The notes: generated from the sequence alone by a model not told the origin. Numbered from the stretch's first letter, positions 37,818-47,678 are shown. The stretch: DNA of 64,000 nt from Curvibacter delicatus NBRC 14919 (GCF_001592265.1 NZ_BCWP01000011.1:1-64000), one strand, 5' to 3'. Made by a program: numbers and translations.

Positions 37818-40800
37818 AACGCCTGATCCAATACGCGCTGCACCAGCCGCTGTTCATCATCCTGGGCACGCTGCTGTTCGTGATGGCGGGCGTGATCGCC
37901 TTCAAGAACCTGTCGGTCGAAGCCTTTCCCGACGTCACCGACACCCAAGTCACCGTCATTGCGCTGTTCCCGGGACGCGCCGCCGAGGAGGTGGAAAAGC
38001 AGGTCACGCTGCCGATCGAGACCGCGCTGGCCGGGCTGCCCAACTCGATCCGCGTCTTCTCGCACACCCAGTTCGGCCTGTCGTACACCGTGGTCACCTA
38101 TGACGACAGCGCCAACGTCAACATTGCGCGCCAGCAGGTGATGGAGCGCCTGAACTCGGTCGATCTGCCGCCCGGGGCCCAGGCCAACATTGCGCCCAAC
38201 GCTACCCCGGTGGGCGAAATCATGCGCTACCGCCTGCGCGGCGACGGCCAATCCACCACCGACCTGCGCACCCAGCAGGACTGGGTGGTCGAGCGCGCGC
38301 TGCGCCAGGTCCCGGGCGTGGCCGACGTGGTCGCCATGGGCGGCTTCATCAAGCAGTATGAAGTGCAGCCGGACCTGGACAAGCTGCGCGCCTACAAGCT
38401 GACCTTCCAGAACCTGCTCGATGCGCTCGGGCGCGGCAATTCCAACGCCGGCGGCAGCTACGTGGCCCAGGGCTCGCAGCAGTTCGCCATCCGGGGTATC
38501 GGCCTGCTGCGTTCGGCCGACGACATCGGCCGCATCGTGCTCGATTCGCGCAACGGCACCCCGGTGCTGATCCGTGACGTCGCCCAGATCAAGCTCGGCT
38601 CGGTACCGCGCCTGGGCATCACCGGCCAGGACGACGACGACGACGCGGTGATCGGCATCGTCATCATGCGCAAGGGCGAGAACGCCAGCGTCGTGCTCAA
38701 GGGCGTGAAGGACAAGATCGCCCAGCTCAACGAGCGCGGCCTGCCGCCCGGCGTGCAGATCGTGCCCTTCTACGACCGCACCTGGCTGATGGGCAAGACC
38801 ATGACCACCGTGTTCCACAACCTGGTGGAAGGCGCGCTGCTGGTCTCGCTGGTGCTCTACCTGTTCCTCTCCAACCTGCGCGCCAGCCTGGCGGTGGTGG
38901 TGGTGATCCCGCTGGCCTTGCTGGCCACCTTCCTCGGCCTGAAAGTCATGGGGGTGCCAGCCAACCTGCTGTCGCTCGGCGCCATGGACTTCGGCATCAT
39001 CGTCGACGGGGCGGTGATCGTGATCGAGAACATCATGCACCGGTTGGAAAAAGAGGGCGAAAACATGCCCGAGAGCGAACGGCGCCAGGCCATCATCGAC
39101 GCGGCCAATGAGGTCGGCCGGCCCACGCTGTTCTCCATGCTCATCATCATCGCGGCGCACATCCCGATCTTTGCCCTGCAACGCCATGAGGGCCGCATCT
39201 TCCAGCCCATGGCCTTGTCGGTCACCACGGCGCTGATCGGTTCGCTGATCTTCTCGCTCACCCTGGTGCCGCTGCTGGCCTACTGGATGCTGCGCAAGAA
39301 GTTGCCGCACGGCGACAACCGCGTCGTCGCCACCGCCAAACGCTTTTACGAGCCGGTGTTGCTGTGGGCGCTGGAGCACCGGCGCAAGGTGGTGGCCATT
39401 GCGCTGGGCGGCTTCGTGCTGTCCATCGTCGCGGCCGCGCGCCTCGGCTCCGAATTCCTGCCCGAGCTGAACGAAGGCACCTTCTGGGTCAACTGGGACA
39501 TGCCGGCCAGCCTGTCGCAGGAAGAAGCCGCACGTGTGCTGCGCAAGGCGCGCCAGCAGCTGCTGACCCTGCCGGAAGTGCGCACCGTGGTTTCCAAGGC
39601 CGGCCAGCCGGAAGACGGCACCGACCCCAAGACGCTGAGCATGGCGGAAGTCTTTGTTGACGTGAAGCCGATGGAGGAGTGGCGCAAAGGCATGACACGC
39701 GAGGCCCTGATCGAGGAGATGGACCGCAAGCTCTCGGTCATCCCGGGCGTGGACCCCGCCTTCTCGCAACCGATCCGCGACAACGTGCTCGAATCGATTT
39801 CACAGATCAAGGGCCAGATCGTGGTCAAGGTCGCAGGCGACGACCTGGCTGAGCTGCAACGCACGGTCGAGGGCATGCGGCGCGAGTTCCGCCAGGTGCA
39901 GGGCGTGCAGCGCGCCGAGGTCGACCGCCTGGGCGACCTGCCGCAGCTGGTGATCGACATCGACCGCGAACGCGCCTCGCGCTACGGCCTGAACGTGAGC
40001 GACGTGCAGGACGTGATCGAATCGGCATTGGCCGGCCGCGCCGCCACCCAGCTCTGGGAGGGCGAGCGCAAGTTTGCCGTGACCGTGCGCCTGCCGGCCG
40101 ATGAACGCGTCATCGCCAGCCTGCCGAGCACGCCGCTGCCCATTCCCGCGGGCGGCTACACCACCCTGGGCTCGGTCACCAACATCCGCCAGACCACCGG
40201 CGCCATGAACATTGCCCGCGAAGCCGGCCGGCGCACCATGGCCATCGGCGTGTTCATCAAGGGCCGCGACATGGGTTCGGTGGTCAAGGACATGAAGGCG
40301 CGCGTGGCGAAAAACGTGACGGTGCCCGAGAACTACACGGTCAACTGGTCGGGCGAGTTCGAAAACCAGGAGCGTGCCATGCAGCGGCTGTCGGTGGTGG
40401 TGCCGATCTCGCTGCTGCTGATCTTCGTGCTGCTGTTCGACGCCTTCGGCTCGTTCAAGAAGGCGGCACTGATCCTGATCAACGTGCCGCTGGCACTGAT
40501 CGGCGGCTTTATTGCGTTGTGGGTGTTTTCGATTCCGCTGTCGGTATCGGCGGCCATCGGCTTCATCGCACTGTCAGGCCAGGCCGTGCTCAACGGCGTG
40601 GTCATGCTCTCGGTGTTCCAGCAGCTGCGCAATGCCGGCCATACCGTGCTGGAAGCGGCACGCCTGGGCTCCATGCAGCGCCTGCGCACCGTGCTCATGA
40701 CGGCCATGCTGGCCGCCCTGGGCCTGCTGCCGATGGCGCTGTCGCATGACATCGGCTCGGAAACCCAGCGCCCATTGGCCATCGTGGTGATTGGCGGCCT

Positions 40801-40909
40801 GGTCACGGCCACCCTGCTCACGCTGGTGGTGCTGCCGGTGCTTTATGTCGCCTGGTTCTCCAAGCTCAAGGTCGACGAACAACTGGCAAAACCAGCCACC
40901 CGGCCCTGA
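37814..40909 (+). CDS. Heavy-metal RND efflux transporter, system 2 (Czc type)
   Basis: The 1031-residue protein is a CzcA-type RND pump in the inner membrane. Helix 4 has the divalent-cation signature DFGIIVDGAVIVIEN, with Asp392, Asp398 and Glu405, matching the acidic residues needed for proton-coupled metal export in CzcA. The remaining layout of twelve helices and two periplasmic loops is normal. Likely substrates are divalent ions such as zinc, cobalt or cadmium, whereas system 1 has a different signature. It is the last gene of the czcC-czcB-czcA order and converges with the hemerythrin gene; a hairpin spans the junction. Confidence 0.93.
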   Translation: MKRLIQYALHQPLFIILGTLLFVMAGVIAFKNLSVEAFPDVTDTQVTVIALFPGRAAEEVEKQVTLPIETALAGLPNSIRVFSHTQFGLSYTVVTYDDSANVNIARQQVMERLNSVDLPPGAQANIAPNATPVGEIMRYRLRGDGQSTTDLRTQQDWVVERALRQVPGVADVVAMGGFIKQYEVQPDLDKLRAYKLTFQNLLDALGRGNSNAGGSYVAQGSQQFAIRGIGLLRSADDIGRIVLDSRNGTPVLIRDVAQIKLGSVPRLGITGQDDDDDAVIGIVIMRKGENASVVLKGVKDKIAQLNERGLPPGVQIVPFYDRTWLMGKTMTTVFHNLVEGALLVSLVLYLFLSNLRASLAVVVVIPLALLATFLGLKVMGVPANLLSLGAMDFGIIVDGAVIVIENIMHRLEKEGENMPESERRQAIIDAANEVGRPTLFSMLIIIAAHIPIFALQRHEGRIFQPMALSVTTALIGSLIFSLTLVPLLAYWMLRKKLPHGDNRVVATAKRFYEPVLLWALEHRRKVVAIALGGFVLSIVAAARLGSEFLPELNEGTFWVNWDMPASLSQEEAARVLRKARQQLLTLPEVRTVVSKAGQPEDGTDPKTLSMAEVFVDVKPMEEWRKGMTREALIEEMDRKLSVIPGVDPAFSQPIRDNVLESISQIKGQIVVKVAGDDLAELQRTVEGMRREFRQVQGVQRAEVDRLGDLPQLVIDIDRERASRYGLNVSDVQDVIESALAGRAATQLWEGERKFAVTVRLPADERVIASLPSTPLPIPAGGYTTLGSVTNIRQTTGAMNIAREAGRRTMAIGVFIKGRDMGSVVKDMKARVAKNVTVPENYTVNWSGEFENQERAMQRLSVVVPISLLLIFVLLFDAFGSFKKAALILINVPLALIGGFIALWVFSIPLSVSAAIGFIALSGQAVLNGVVMLSVFQQLRNAGHTVLEAARLGSMQRLRTVLMTAMLAALGLLPMALSHDIGSETQRPLAIVVIGGLVTATLLTLVVLPVLYVAWFSKLKVDEQLAKPATRP

Positions 40910-40921
40910 CCCGGAACCGGC

Positions 40922-41506
40922 TCAACCCTCGCCGAGACCGATCGGCGAGGGCGCCCGCATCACGATGCGGGTGAACAGGCGGTCATAAACCGGGTCGCGC
41001 GGGTACTTGCCGGTCAGCGGGTCGCAGTTGGTGGCAAAGGCGGCATCCAGCGCCTTCCAGTCCTCCGCCGTCAGCACCTTCTCGGCCTCGGGCATGATCA
41101 CCGTCTCCTCCAGCCGCATGTGCTCGAGGTAGAACTCCAGGTAACGCTTGGCTGCCGCGTCGAAGGCCGCGCGACGCGACTCGCCCAGCAACTCCCAGGC
41201 CAGCAGCAGGTGCTGCAGCTCACGCACCGCCTCTTCGCCGCGGGCGTGGTCCTTGTCGAGTTTGTCCAGGGTGTCCTTCAGGTGCGGCGCCCGTGCCCGC
41301 ACCGGCGGAAACAGCAGTTCGGTTTCCTTGGTGTGGTGCAACCGCTCGGGGAATTCGTCGATGTAGAACAGCATGGCGCGCAACACATCGAAGAAGTTCT
41401 CCGGTTCGCTCGCAGGTCCGCGCTGGACCATCATGCGCAGGGACTGCAACATGGCCGCCAAGGCGGCATGTTCGTCATGGATGATGCGGATACTTTCGTG
41501 ACTCAT
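40922..41506 (-). CDS. Hemerythrin-domain protein
   Basis: The 194-residue protein is a single hemerythrin HHE domain. Candidate di-iron ligands are His10 or His13 (IIHDEHAAL), His57 and Glu61 (HHTKE), His87 (KDHARGE), and His129 and Glu133 (EHMRLEE). Members bind oxygen, or act in iron or nitric-oxide handling. It is cytosolic. GAGGAG lies before the ATG at 41506, so the longer frame to 41569 is not used. It lies beside a chemoreceptor gene, which is sometimes a sign of oxygen taxis, but no hemerythrin is fused to the receptor here. Confidence 0.88.
   Translation of the reverse strand: MSHESIRIIHDEHAALAAMLQSLRMMVQRGPASEPENFFDVLRAMLFYIDEFPERLHHTKETELLFPPVRARAPHLKDTLDKLDKDHARGEEAVRELQHLLLAWELLGESRRAAFDAAAKRYLEFYLEHMRLEETVIMPEAEKVLTAEDWKALDAAFATNCDPLTGKYPRDPVYDRLFTRIVMRAPSPIGLGEG
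40926..40951. terminator. Candidate bidirectional terminator
   Basis: CCCTCGCCGA (40926-40935) and TCGGCGAGGG (40942-40951) form a perfect 10-base stem with a 6-base loop. It lies at the junction of the convergent RND system 2 and hemerythrin genes and overlaps the hemerythrin 3' end. There is no T run, so Rho-independent termination is less certain. Confidence 0.5.
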
Positions 41507-41600
41507 GATGGCACTCCTCAGGTCAATGCAACTGTTTGACCCTAGCTTGTCACGCCAGCTTTGCCGCAAGCTTGACCTTCGTCAAGCTTTGCTCACATCC

Positions 41601-43193
41601 TCACGTCAGCAGGGCCTGAACCTCGTTGCCGACACGGAACTGGCGCACCACCTGGGCCAGGCGGTCCGCCTGCTCGCGCATGGATTCGGCCGCCGCGGCA
41701 GACTCCTCCACCAGCGCCGCATTCTGTTGCGTCATGCGGTCGATTTCGTTCACGGCCTGGCTCACGTTGCCGATGCCTTCGGACTGGCTGGTCGAGGCGA
41801 CGGTGATCTCGCCGATGGTGTCGCTCACGCGTTTGACGCCGCCCACGATCTCCTCCATCGCCCGACCGGCCTCTTCCACCAGGCGCACACCGCCATCCAC
41901 CGCCGTCACGCTGTTGTCGATCAGGCCCTTGATTTCGCTGGCCGCCGCCGCTGAGCGCTGCGCCAGGGAGCGCACCTCGCTGGCCACCACGGCAAAACCC
42001 CGGCCCTGTTCACCGGCACGCGCGGCTTCCACCGCGGCATTGAGCGCCAGGATATTGGTCTGGAAAGCGATCGAGTCGATCAGGCCGATGATGTCGCCGA
42101 TCTTCTTGCTGGCCTGCGAGATGCTTTGCATGCTCTGCACCGCCTGCCCGACCACCGAGCCGCCGCGCTGTGCCGCCTGCGAGGCGGTGGCTGCCAGCTG
42201 GTTGGCCGTCTGCGCAGAAGCCGCGGTGTGCTGCACGTTGCCGCTCAGGTTGGAAATGGAGGACACCGTCTGCTGCACATTGCTGGCGGTCTGCTCGGTC
42301 CGGCTGGACAGGTCCTGGTTGCCGGTGGCAATTTCGCGGCTGGCGGTGGCAATGCTTTCGCTCGAATCCCGCACCTGGGACACCATGTGCCCCAGCCCGG
42401 AGCGCATGGCCTCCAGGGCGCGTTGCAGGTCGGCCACCTCGTCCTTGCCGTCAACCCGCATCTGCTGCGACAGGTCACCGCTGGCAATCGCCTGGGCCAG
42501 GCCGCGTGCCTGTTCCAGCGGCTGGCAGATGGCCTGCATGTTGAGCAGCGTCAGCGGCACCACCACGACCAGCGCGAACACCACGAGTGCCGCGAAGAGG
42601 AACAGCGTCTGGTTCAGTGCCGCGCTTTGGCCTTCGACGGCCAGGCGGGCGTTCTCGCGCAACGCGTTGTCGATTTGCTGCAGCAGCTTGTCGGCTTGCT
42701 CGAACTCGGCCACGGCGCGCGCGCTCATGCGGTTGGCAATGGTGGCCGTTTCGTAGGCGCTGGCCTCCAGCTGCCCGGCCACCTGGCCGAACATGGTGCG
42801 ATAGGCCTTCATGTGCTCCATCGCTTTCTGGACCCGGGGCTTGTCGGCGTCGGAAGCGCTTTCCAGCAGCTCCGTCAACGTCTTTTCAATCTTCTGCATG
42901 TCGGCCAGCCACTTGGCACGGATCTGCTGGATCGCCTCCGGCTTCTCGTACTGGATGATCATGTCCTTTTCATGCCGGCGCACCAGGCTCATCTCATAAC
43001 GCAGGCTGCCCAGGCGCTCCACCCCGGCATGCGACTGGTTGACCTCCTGCTCGCCGATGTTGTGGATGCGGAACATCCCCAGCATGCCGGCACCGCCCAG
43101 CAGACCCAGCAGACACATGACCACCACGATCGCACTGAGCATGCGAAAACGGATGGTGAATTGGCGCATCAACTCAAAAATTTTCGACATCAT
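41601..43193 (-). CDS. Methyl-accepting chemotaxis protein
   Basis: The 530-residue protein is a class III chemoreceptor. One transmembrane helix lies near residues 18-38, followed by a periplasmic four-helix-bundle sensor, a second helix near 195-215 ([21 protein letters not shown]) and a HAMP domain. The cytoplasmic hairpin tip shows [35 protein letters not shown] in pieces. The tail ends NEVQALLT, with no CheR-binding pentapeptide. Two adjacent methionine codons start the gene. The ligand is unknown. Its place between copA and the hemerythrin gene may point to a metal or redox signal. Confidence 0.93.
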   Translation of the reverse strand: MMSKIFELMRQFTIRFRMLSAIVVVMCLLGLLGGAGMLGMFRIHNIGEQEVNQSHAGVERLGSLRYEMSLVRRHEKDMIIQYEKPEAIQQIRAKWLADMQKIEKTLTELLESASDADKPRVQKAMEHMKAYRTMFGQVAGQLEASAYETATIANRMSARAVAEFEQADKLLQQIDNALRENARLAVEGQSAALNQTLFLFAALVVFALVVVVPLTLLNMQAICQPLEQARGLAQAIASGDLSQQMRVDGKDEVADLQRALEAMRSGLGHMVSQVRDSSESIATASREIATGNQDLSSRTEQTASNVQQTVSSISNLSGNVQHTAASAQTANQLAATASQAAQRGGSVVGQAVQSMQSISQASKKIGDIIGLIDSIAFQTNILALNAAVEAARAGEQGRGFAVVASEVRSLAQRSAAAASEIKGLIDNSVTAVDGGVRLVEEAGRAMEEIVGGVKRVSDTIGEITVASTSQSEGIGNVSQAVNEIDRMTQQNAALVEESAAAAESMREQADRLAQVVRQFRVGNEVQALLT

Positions 43194-43268
43194 GACCCGT
43201 CCCGTTATCCATTAGTTATGAAATGAAACCGAAACGGCATTCTAGGCGGCGAATACTTCAGTTTGCGC

Positions 43269-45494
43269 TTACCTATTCAGACCCCGTGGTTGCCAGCGCC
43301 GCAACAGCAGGGCGTTGGTCATCACGCTGACCGAACTCATGGCCATGGCCGCCCCCGCCACCACCGGGTTCAGGAAGCCGAAAGCGGCCAGCGGAATGCC
43401 CGCCACGTTGTAGATGAAGGCCCAGAACAGGTTCTGCCGGATCTTGGCCACTGTCCGGTCGGAGACATCCAGCGCCGCCGCCACCAGCAGCGGGTCACCC
43501 CGCATGAGCGTGATGCCGGCCGCATGCATGGCCACGTCGGTGCCGTTGCCCATGGCCAGGCCGACATCGGCCGCTGCCAGCGCCGGCGCGTCATTCACGC
43601 CGTCGCCCACCATGGCCATGACATGTCCCCCGGCTTTCAGTTCTGCGACCTTGGCCGCCTTGTCGCCGGGCAACACCTCGGCCAGCACCTCGCCGGCTTC
43701 CGGCCGCAGACCCAGGCGGCGCGCCATGGCTTCGGCAGCACCGCGGTTGTCGCCCGAGATCATCACGGTGCGGATGCCACGTGCCCGCAGGGCCGCCAGC
43801 GCCTCCTTGGCGCCCGGCTTGGGTTCATCACCAAAGGCCATCAGGGCCCGCAAGGTCAAGCCCTGGGCCGTGCGCTCCAGCATCGCCGAGACTGTGGCGC
43901 CCTGGGCCTGCAGCTCGGCCGCGCGGGTCGCCAGCACCCCCAGGCTCACGCCCAGTTCGTCCATCCAGCGCAGACTGCCGATCAGGTAGCTCTTCACCCC
44001 GACCTCGCCCTCGCTGCCACGGCCCGGCACGGCACGCACGTTGTCCGGCGCCTCCACGCTGAGCTGGCGCGCCTGCGCGGCCGCCACCACGGCGCGCGCC
44101 AGCGGATGCTCGCTGCCGCTTTGCAGGCTGGCCGCTGCCTGCAGCACCGTGGCTTCATCCACGCCCTCGGCCACCACCAGCGCCGTCAGGCGCGGCTGGC
44201 CGACCGTCAGTGTGCCGGTCTTGTCAAAGGCGACGGTGTCCACCTTGTGTGCCAACTCCAGGGCCTGCGCATCCTTGATCAGGATGCCGAACCTGGCGGC
44301 CACGCCGGTGCCGGCCATGATGGCGGCCGGCGTCGCCAGACCCAGGGCACAGGGACAGGCGATCACCAGCACCGCCACGGCACGGATCAAGGCCAGCTCG
44401 AACGGGTGGCCGGTCAGCCACCAACCCAGCAGCGTGACGAGCGCCACGGCCAGCACCACCGGCACGAACACCGCCGACACCTGGTCCACCAGGCGCTGGA
44501 TCGGCGCCTTGGCGGCCTGCGCATCCTCCACCAGACGGATGATGTGCGCCAGCACCGTCTCGCTGCCCACCGCACCCACCTGCATCACAACCCGGCCTTC
44601 GCCGTTGATGGAGCCGCCGGTGAGTTTGGCGCCCACGTCCTTGGGCACCGGCAGCGGCTCGCCGGTCAGCATCGACTCGTCCACCTGGGTATGCCCCTCC
44701 AGCAGCGTGCCATCGACCGGGAAACGCTCCCCCGGGCGGACCACCAGCCGGTCGGCCACCAGTACCTCGGCCACCGGCACATCCACCTCGCCTTCGCGGC
44801 CGATCAGATGCGCCACCTCGGGTCGCAAGGCATGCAGGGCGCGGATGGCAGCGGTGGTCTGGCGCTTGGCCCGCGCCTCCAGCCATTTGCCCAGCAGCAC
44901 CAGCGTCACCACCACCGCCGAGGCTTCGAAATACAGGTGCACCATGGCGCCCGGCTCGGCGCTGAGCCACAGCCACATTGACAGCGCCCAACCGGCCGAA
45001 GTCCCGATGGCGACCAGCAGATCCATGTTGCCGGTCAGGGCCTTGAGTGCATGCCAGCCCGCCTTGTAGAAGCGCGCGCCGAGGATGAACTGCACCGGTG
45101 TGGCCAGCAGGAACTGCGCCCAGGCCGGCAACATCCAGTGCAGCCCCAGCAAATCGCCCAGCATGGGGACGACCAGTGGTGCCGACAGCAGCAGGCCGAC
45201 GGCAACCGGCGCAAAACCGGTCCAGGGCGAAGCATCCCCCTCCTGCTCCAGGGCATCCGCCGCGCGCGGCTCGTAACCGGCATCGCGCACGGCACGGCGC
45301 AGGCGCGCCTCCATCTGCTCGGAAGGCTCGAAGCTCACCCGCGCCGATTCGGTGGCCAGGTTGACACTGGCCTCTTTCACGCCGGGCACTTTCTTCAAGG
45401 CCTTTTCCACCCGCGTCACGCAGGAGGCGCAAGTCATGCCGCCAATGCCAATGTCCAGGGAAGGGATTGCGGGTGGGGGGGTGATGGTGCTCAT
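43269..45494 (-). CDS. copA: Copper-translocating P-type ATPase
   Basis: The 741-residue protein is a Cu(I)-exporting P1B-type ATPase. A single heavy-metal domain carries GGMTCASC with Cys22 and Cys25. The membrane ion-binding motif is Cys380-Pro-Cys382 in [13 protein letters not shown], the phosphorylated Asp424 is in [10 protein letters not shown], and [10 protein letters not shown] is the hinge motif. It pumps Cu(I) from the cytoplasm to the periplasm. A CueR-type promoter starts 7 bases before the ATG, and there is no ribosome binding site, so the mRNA is predicted to be leaderless. It is divergent from copZ-cueR. Confidence 0.96.
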   Translation of the reverse strand: MSTITPPPAIPSLDIGIGGMTCASCVTRVEKALKKVPGVKEASVNLATESARVSFEPSEQMEARLRRAVRDAGYEPRAADALEQEGDASPWTGFAPVAVGLLLSAPLVVPMLGDLLGLHWMLPAWAQFLLATPVQFILGARFYKAGWHALKALTGNMDLLVAIGTSAGWALSMWLWLSAEPGAMVHLYFEASAVVVTLVLLGKWLEARAKRQTTAAIRALHALRPEVAHLIGREGEVDVPVAEVLVADRLVVRPGERFPVDGTLLEGHTQVDESMLTGEPLPVPKDVGAKLTGGSINGEGRVVMQVGAVGSETVLAHIIRLVEDAQAAKAPIQRLVDQVSAVFVPVVLAVALVTLLGWWLTGHPFELALIRAVAVLVIACPCALGLATPAAIMAGTGVAARFGILIKDAQALELAHKVDTVAFDKTGTLTVGQPRLTALVVAEGVDEATVLQAAASLQSGSEHPLARAVVAAAQARQLSVEAPDNVRAVPGRGSEGEVGVKSYLIGSLRWMDELGVSLGVLATRAAELQAQGATVSAMLERTAQGLTLRALMAFGDEPKPGAKEALAALRARGIRTVMISGDNRGAAEAMARRLGLRPEAGEVLAEVLPGDKAAKVAELKAGGHVMAMVGDGVNDAPALAAADVGLAMGNGTDVAMHAAGITLMRGDPLLVAAALDVSDRTVAKIRQNLFWAFIYNVAGIPLAAFGFLNPVVAGAAMAMSSVSVMTNALLLRRWQPRGLNR

Positions 45495-45500
45495 GTGTGG

Positions 45501-45531
45501 ATTCTGAACCTTGCCATGATGGGAGGGTCAA
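45501..45531 (-). promoter_or_regulatory. CueR-type promoter of copA
   Basis: On the minus strand, a -35 element TTGACC (45531-45526) and a -10 element CAGAAT (45506-45501) are separated by 19 bases, the long spacing typical of MerR-family promoters. The spacer holds the dyad ACCCTCCCATCATGGCAAGGT, with the ACC and GGT arms. Transcription should start about at 45494, which is the first base of the copA ATG. Confidence 0.85.
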
Positions 45532-45579
45532 GCCCTGCGTTAAATCAACCATTCTGCGGCCAAGGTTGCCATAATGCCC

Positions 45580-45610
45580 TTGACCTTCCCACCGTGGCAA
45601 GGTTCAGGAT
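45580..45610 (+). promoter_or_regulatory. CueR-type promoter of copZ-cueR
   Basis: On the plus strand, TTGACC (45580-45585) and CAGGAT (45605-45610) are separated by 19 bases. The spacer holds a dyad ACCTTCCCACCGTGGCAAGGT with ACCTT and AAGGT arms. It is a near copy of the copA promoter facing the other way, so CueR should control both transcripts, including its own gene. Confidence 0.88.
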
Positions 45611-45654
45611 GAGCGTCAGCCATCAGGCTGTACCTGTTTTCTGAAGGAGTCCAC

Positions 45655-45852
45655 ATGAACCAGATCTTTGAAGTCACCGGCATGACCTGCGGCCACTGCG
45701 AAAAAGCCGTCACGCAAGCGATCCGACAACTCGACCCGCAAGCCGAGGTCAAGATCGACCGCAGCCAGAACAAGGTCGAGGTGCTGTCGCAGCAACCGCG
45801 CGATGCGCTGGCCAAGGCGATTGCCGAAGAGGGCTACGCCGTTACCGCCTGA
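45655..45852 (+). CDS. copZ: Copper chaperone CopZ
   Basis: The 65-residue protein is a lone heavy-metal-associated domain with the Cu(I)-binding MTCGHC motif (Cys12 and Cys15) and the expected beta-alpha-beta-beta-alpha-beta order. It should carry Cu(I) in the cytoplasm to the N-terminal domain of CopA or to CueR. GAAGGAG lies 7 bases before the start. It is followed by cueR after 12 bases on the same strand. Confidence 0.93.
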   Translation: MNQIFEVTGMTCGHCEKAVTQAIRQLDPQAEVKIDRSQNKVEVLSQQPRDALAKAIAEEGYAVTA

Positions 45853-45864
45853 GAACTGACTGCC

Positions 45865-46311
45865 ATGACCCGCGCCCTGAACGAGCTCCCATGGCCCGTC
45901 AGCATCGGCCAGGCCGCCGAGCTCTCCGGCATCTCGGCCAAGATGGTGCGCCATTACGAGTCTCTCGGCCTGCTCCCGCGGGTGGCCCGTACCGACAGCG
46001 GCTACCGCCAGTACAGCGAGGCCGATGTGCACACGCTGCGTTTCATCAAACGTTCGCGCGACCTCGGCTTCTCGATGGCCGAGATTGCCGAACTGGTGGC
46101 GCTGTGGCAGAACCGGCGCCGCGCCAGTGCCAGCGTCAAGCGCATCGCACAACAGCATGTGGTCGATCTGGCACAACGCATCGAAGCCATGCAGGCCATG
46201 CAGCGCACGCTGAACCAGTTGCTGCACCACTGCCATGGCGACGAGCGGCCCGAGTGCCCGATCCTCGACGACCTGGCACACCATGCCGCGAGCGCCAAGC
46301 CGGCCGGTTGA
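45865..46311 (+). CDS. cueR: Cu(I)-responsive MerR-family regulator CueR
   Basis: The 148-residue protein has a MerR N-terminal helix-turn-helix (SIGQAAELSGISAKMVRHYESLGLLP), a long dimer helix, and a C-terminal metal loop with Cys123 and Cys131 spaced C-x7-C (CHGDERPEC), the pattern of Cu(I) sensors. The two CueR-type promoters at 45501-45531 and 45580-45610 are its likely targets. It is cotranscribed with copZ. Confidence 0.93.
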   Translation: MTRALNELPWPVSIGQAAELSGISAKMVRHYESLGLLPRVARTDSGYRQYSEADVHTLRFIKRSRDLGFSMAEIAELVALWQNRRRASASVKRIAQQHVVDLAQRIEAMQAMQRTLNQLLHHCHGDERPECPILDDLAHHAASAKPAG

Positions 46312-46363
46312 CGGACCCGCATCAGCCCCCAATAATGTTTTTATCCACCCTAGGAGTATCTCC

Positions 46364-46567
46364 ATGAAATCCAATGTCGGCGGCATTGACCGCATCATCC
46401 GCATCGTGGCTGGCGTCGTCCTGATTGCGCTGGCGGCCACCAACACCGTGGGCTGGTGGGGCTGGCTGGGCATCGTCCCGCTGGCCACCGGTCTGCTCGG
46501 CTGGTGCCCGCCATATGCCCTGCTGGGCTTCAACACCTGCAGCGTCAAGGAAGCACCGAAGTCCTGA
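46364..46567 (+). CDS. DUF2892 (YgaP-like) small membrane protein
   Basis: The 67-residue protein has two hydrophobic helices (IIRIVAGVVLIALAATNTVG and LGIVPLATGLLGWCPPYALLG) and matches the membrane part of YgaP. Two cysteines, in GWCPPY and NTCSV, are close together and may bind a metal or persulfide. AGGAG precedes the ATG. The 52-base gap from cueR makes cotranscription with the copper genes likely. Its role is unknown. Confidence 0.85.
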   Translation: MKSNVGGIDRIIRIVAGVVLIALAATNTVGWWGWLGIVPLATGLLGWCPPYALLGFNTCSVKEAPKS

Positions 46568-46583
46568 TGTGATTCGCACATGC

Positions 46584-46650
46584 GCCACCGATTGCTATCA
46601 ATTCAATAGCTGGTGGCACATGATCCACGAGGGGCAACGGCCTGTTTGAT
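46584..46650 (+). repeat. Intergenic repeat family 1, copy C
   Basis: The copy contains TTGCTATCAATTCAATAGC and then GGTGGCACATGATCCAC. GCCACC at 46584-46589 pairs with GGTGGC at 46612-46617 outside the GCTAT/ATAGC arms, giving a long stem. It lies between the DUF2892 gene and the pirin gene and may end transcription of the copper operon. Confidence 0.65.
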
Positions 46651-46682
46651 CCCTAAATCCGGGCGCATGCCCACCCGCTCCC

Positions 46683-47597
46683 ATGACCACCCCATCCGTC
46701 CAGTCTCCGCGCCGCGTCGAACGCATCATCACCGGCCAGCCCACCCGTGATGGCGCCGGCGTCAAGCTCACACGCGTGCTCACGCACGACCTGCAACACC
46801 GACTCGACCCCTTCCTGATGCTGGACAACTTCGCCAGCGACGACCCGAAGGACTACGGCGCCGGTTTTCCCGACCATCCGCACCGCGGCTTCGAAACCAT
46901 CACCTACATGATCGCCGGACGCATGCGCCACCGCGACAGCGCCGGCCATGAAGGCCTGCTGCAAAACGGCGGCGTGCAATGGATGACCGCCGGTCGCGGC
47001 CTGATCCACAGCGAAATGCCGGAACAGGAGCAAGGCGTGATGGAAGGCTTCCAGCTCTGGCTCAACCTGCCGGGCAAGGACAAGCTGTGCCAGCCGGGGT
47101 ACCGCGACATCCAGAGCAGCGAAATTCCCGAATTCACCAGTCCGGCCGGCGAAGGCGATGACGCGCGCGGCGGCGTGCATGTGCGCGTGATTGCCGGCAA
47201 CAGCCACGGCGTGGCCGGCGCCATGCAGCGACCACCCGCGCAGTACCCGACCGACCCGCTGTACCTCGACCTGCACTTCCCGGCGGGCGGCGCGACCTTC
47301 GCGCAGCCGTTGCCAGCCACCCACAACGCCTTCATCTATGTCTACCGCGGCACCGTGCACGTGGTGGACGGCGACGACAAGGCCACACCAGTGCCCCTGC
47401 ACCGCATGGCGATTCTGGAAAACGCCGGCGACGGCGTACGGCTGCAGGCCGACCCCGGCAGCGAGCCGGCGCGCGCCCTGCTGATCGCGGGCCGCCCCCT
47501 GGGCGAGCCGATTGCCCAGTACGGCCCTTTTGTCATGAACACGCGCGAGGAACTGATGACCGCCGTGGAGGATTTCCGCAGCGGCCGTCTGGCCTGA
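46683..47597 (+). CDS. Pirin-family protein
   Basis: The 304-residue protein has the double cupin fold of pirins. The N-terminal cupin holds the metal ligands in FPDHPHRGFETITYM (histidines near residues 60-64) and VQWMTAGRGLIHSEMP. The family includes quercetinases and redox-linked proteins of uncertain role. It is cytosolic. It is transcribed rightward, separated by copy C of the repeat from the copper genes. Confidence 0.9.
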   Translation: MTTPSVQSPRRVERIITGQPTRDGAGVKLTRVLTHDLQHRLDPFLMLDNFASDDPKDYGAGFPDHPHRGFETITYMIAGRMRHRDSAGHEGLLQNGGVQWMTAGRGLIHSEMPEQEQGVMEGFQLWLNLPGKDKLCQPGYRDIQSSEIPEFTSPAGEGDDARGGVHVRVIAGNSHGVAGAMQRPPAQYPTDPLYLDLHFPAGGATFAQPLPATHNAFIYVYRGTVHVVDGDDKATPVPLHRMAILENAGDGVRLQADPGSEPARALLIAGRPLGEPIAQYGPFVMNTREELMTAVEDFRSGRLA

Positions 47598-47678
47598 GTC
47601 CACACAACTGCACCGAACTTTACAAAGCCTTCGCACGCCGTCATGACCCCGATACACGACGCGCGCAGACTGCGTTTC

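Noticed and set aside
37619-39769. A 716-codon open frame on the minus strand opposite the system 2 RND gene
   Set aside because: Its residues follow antisense codon bias (His, Gln, Arg, Asp) with no domain, and the plus strand holds CzcA signatures.
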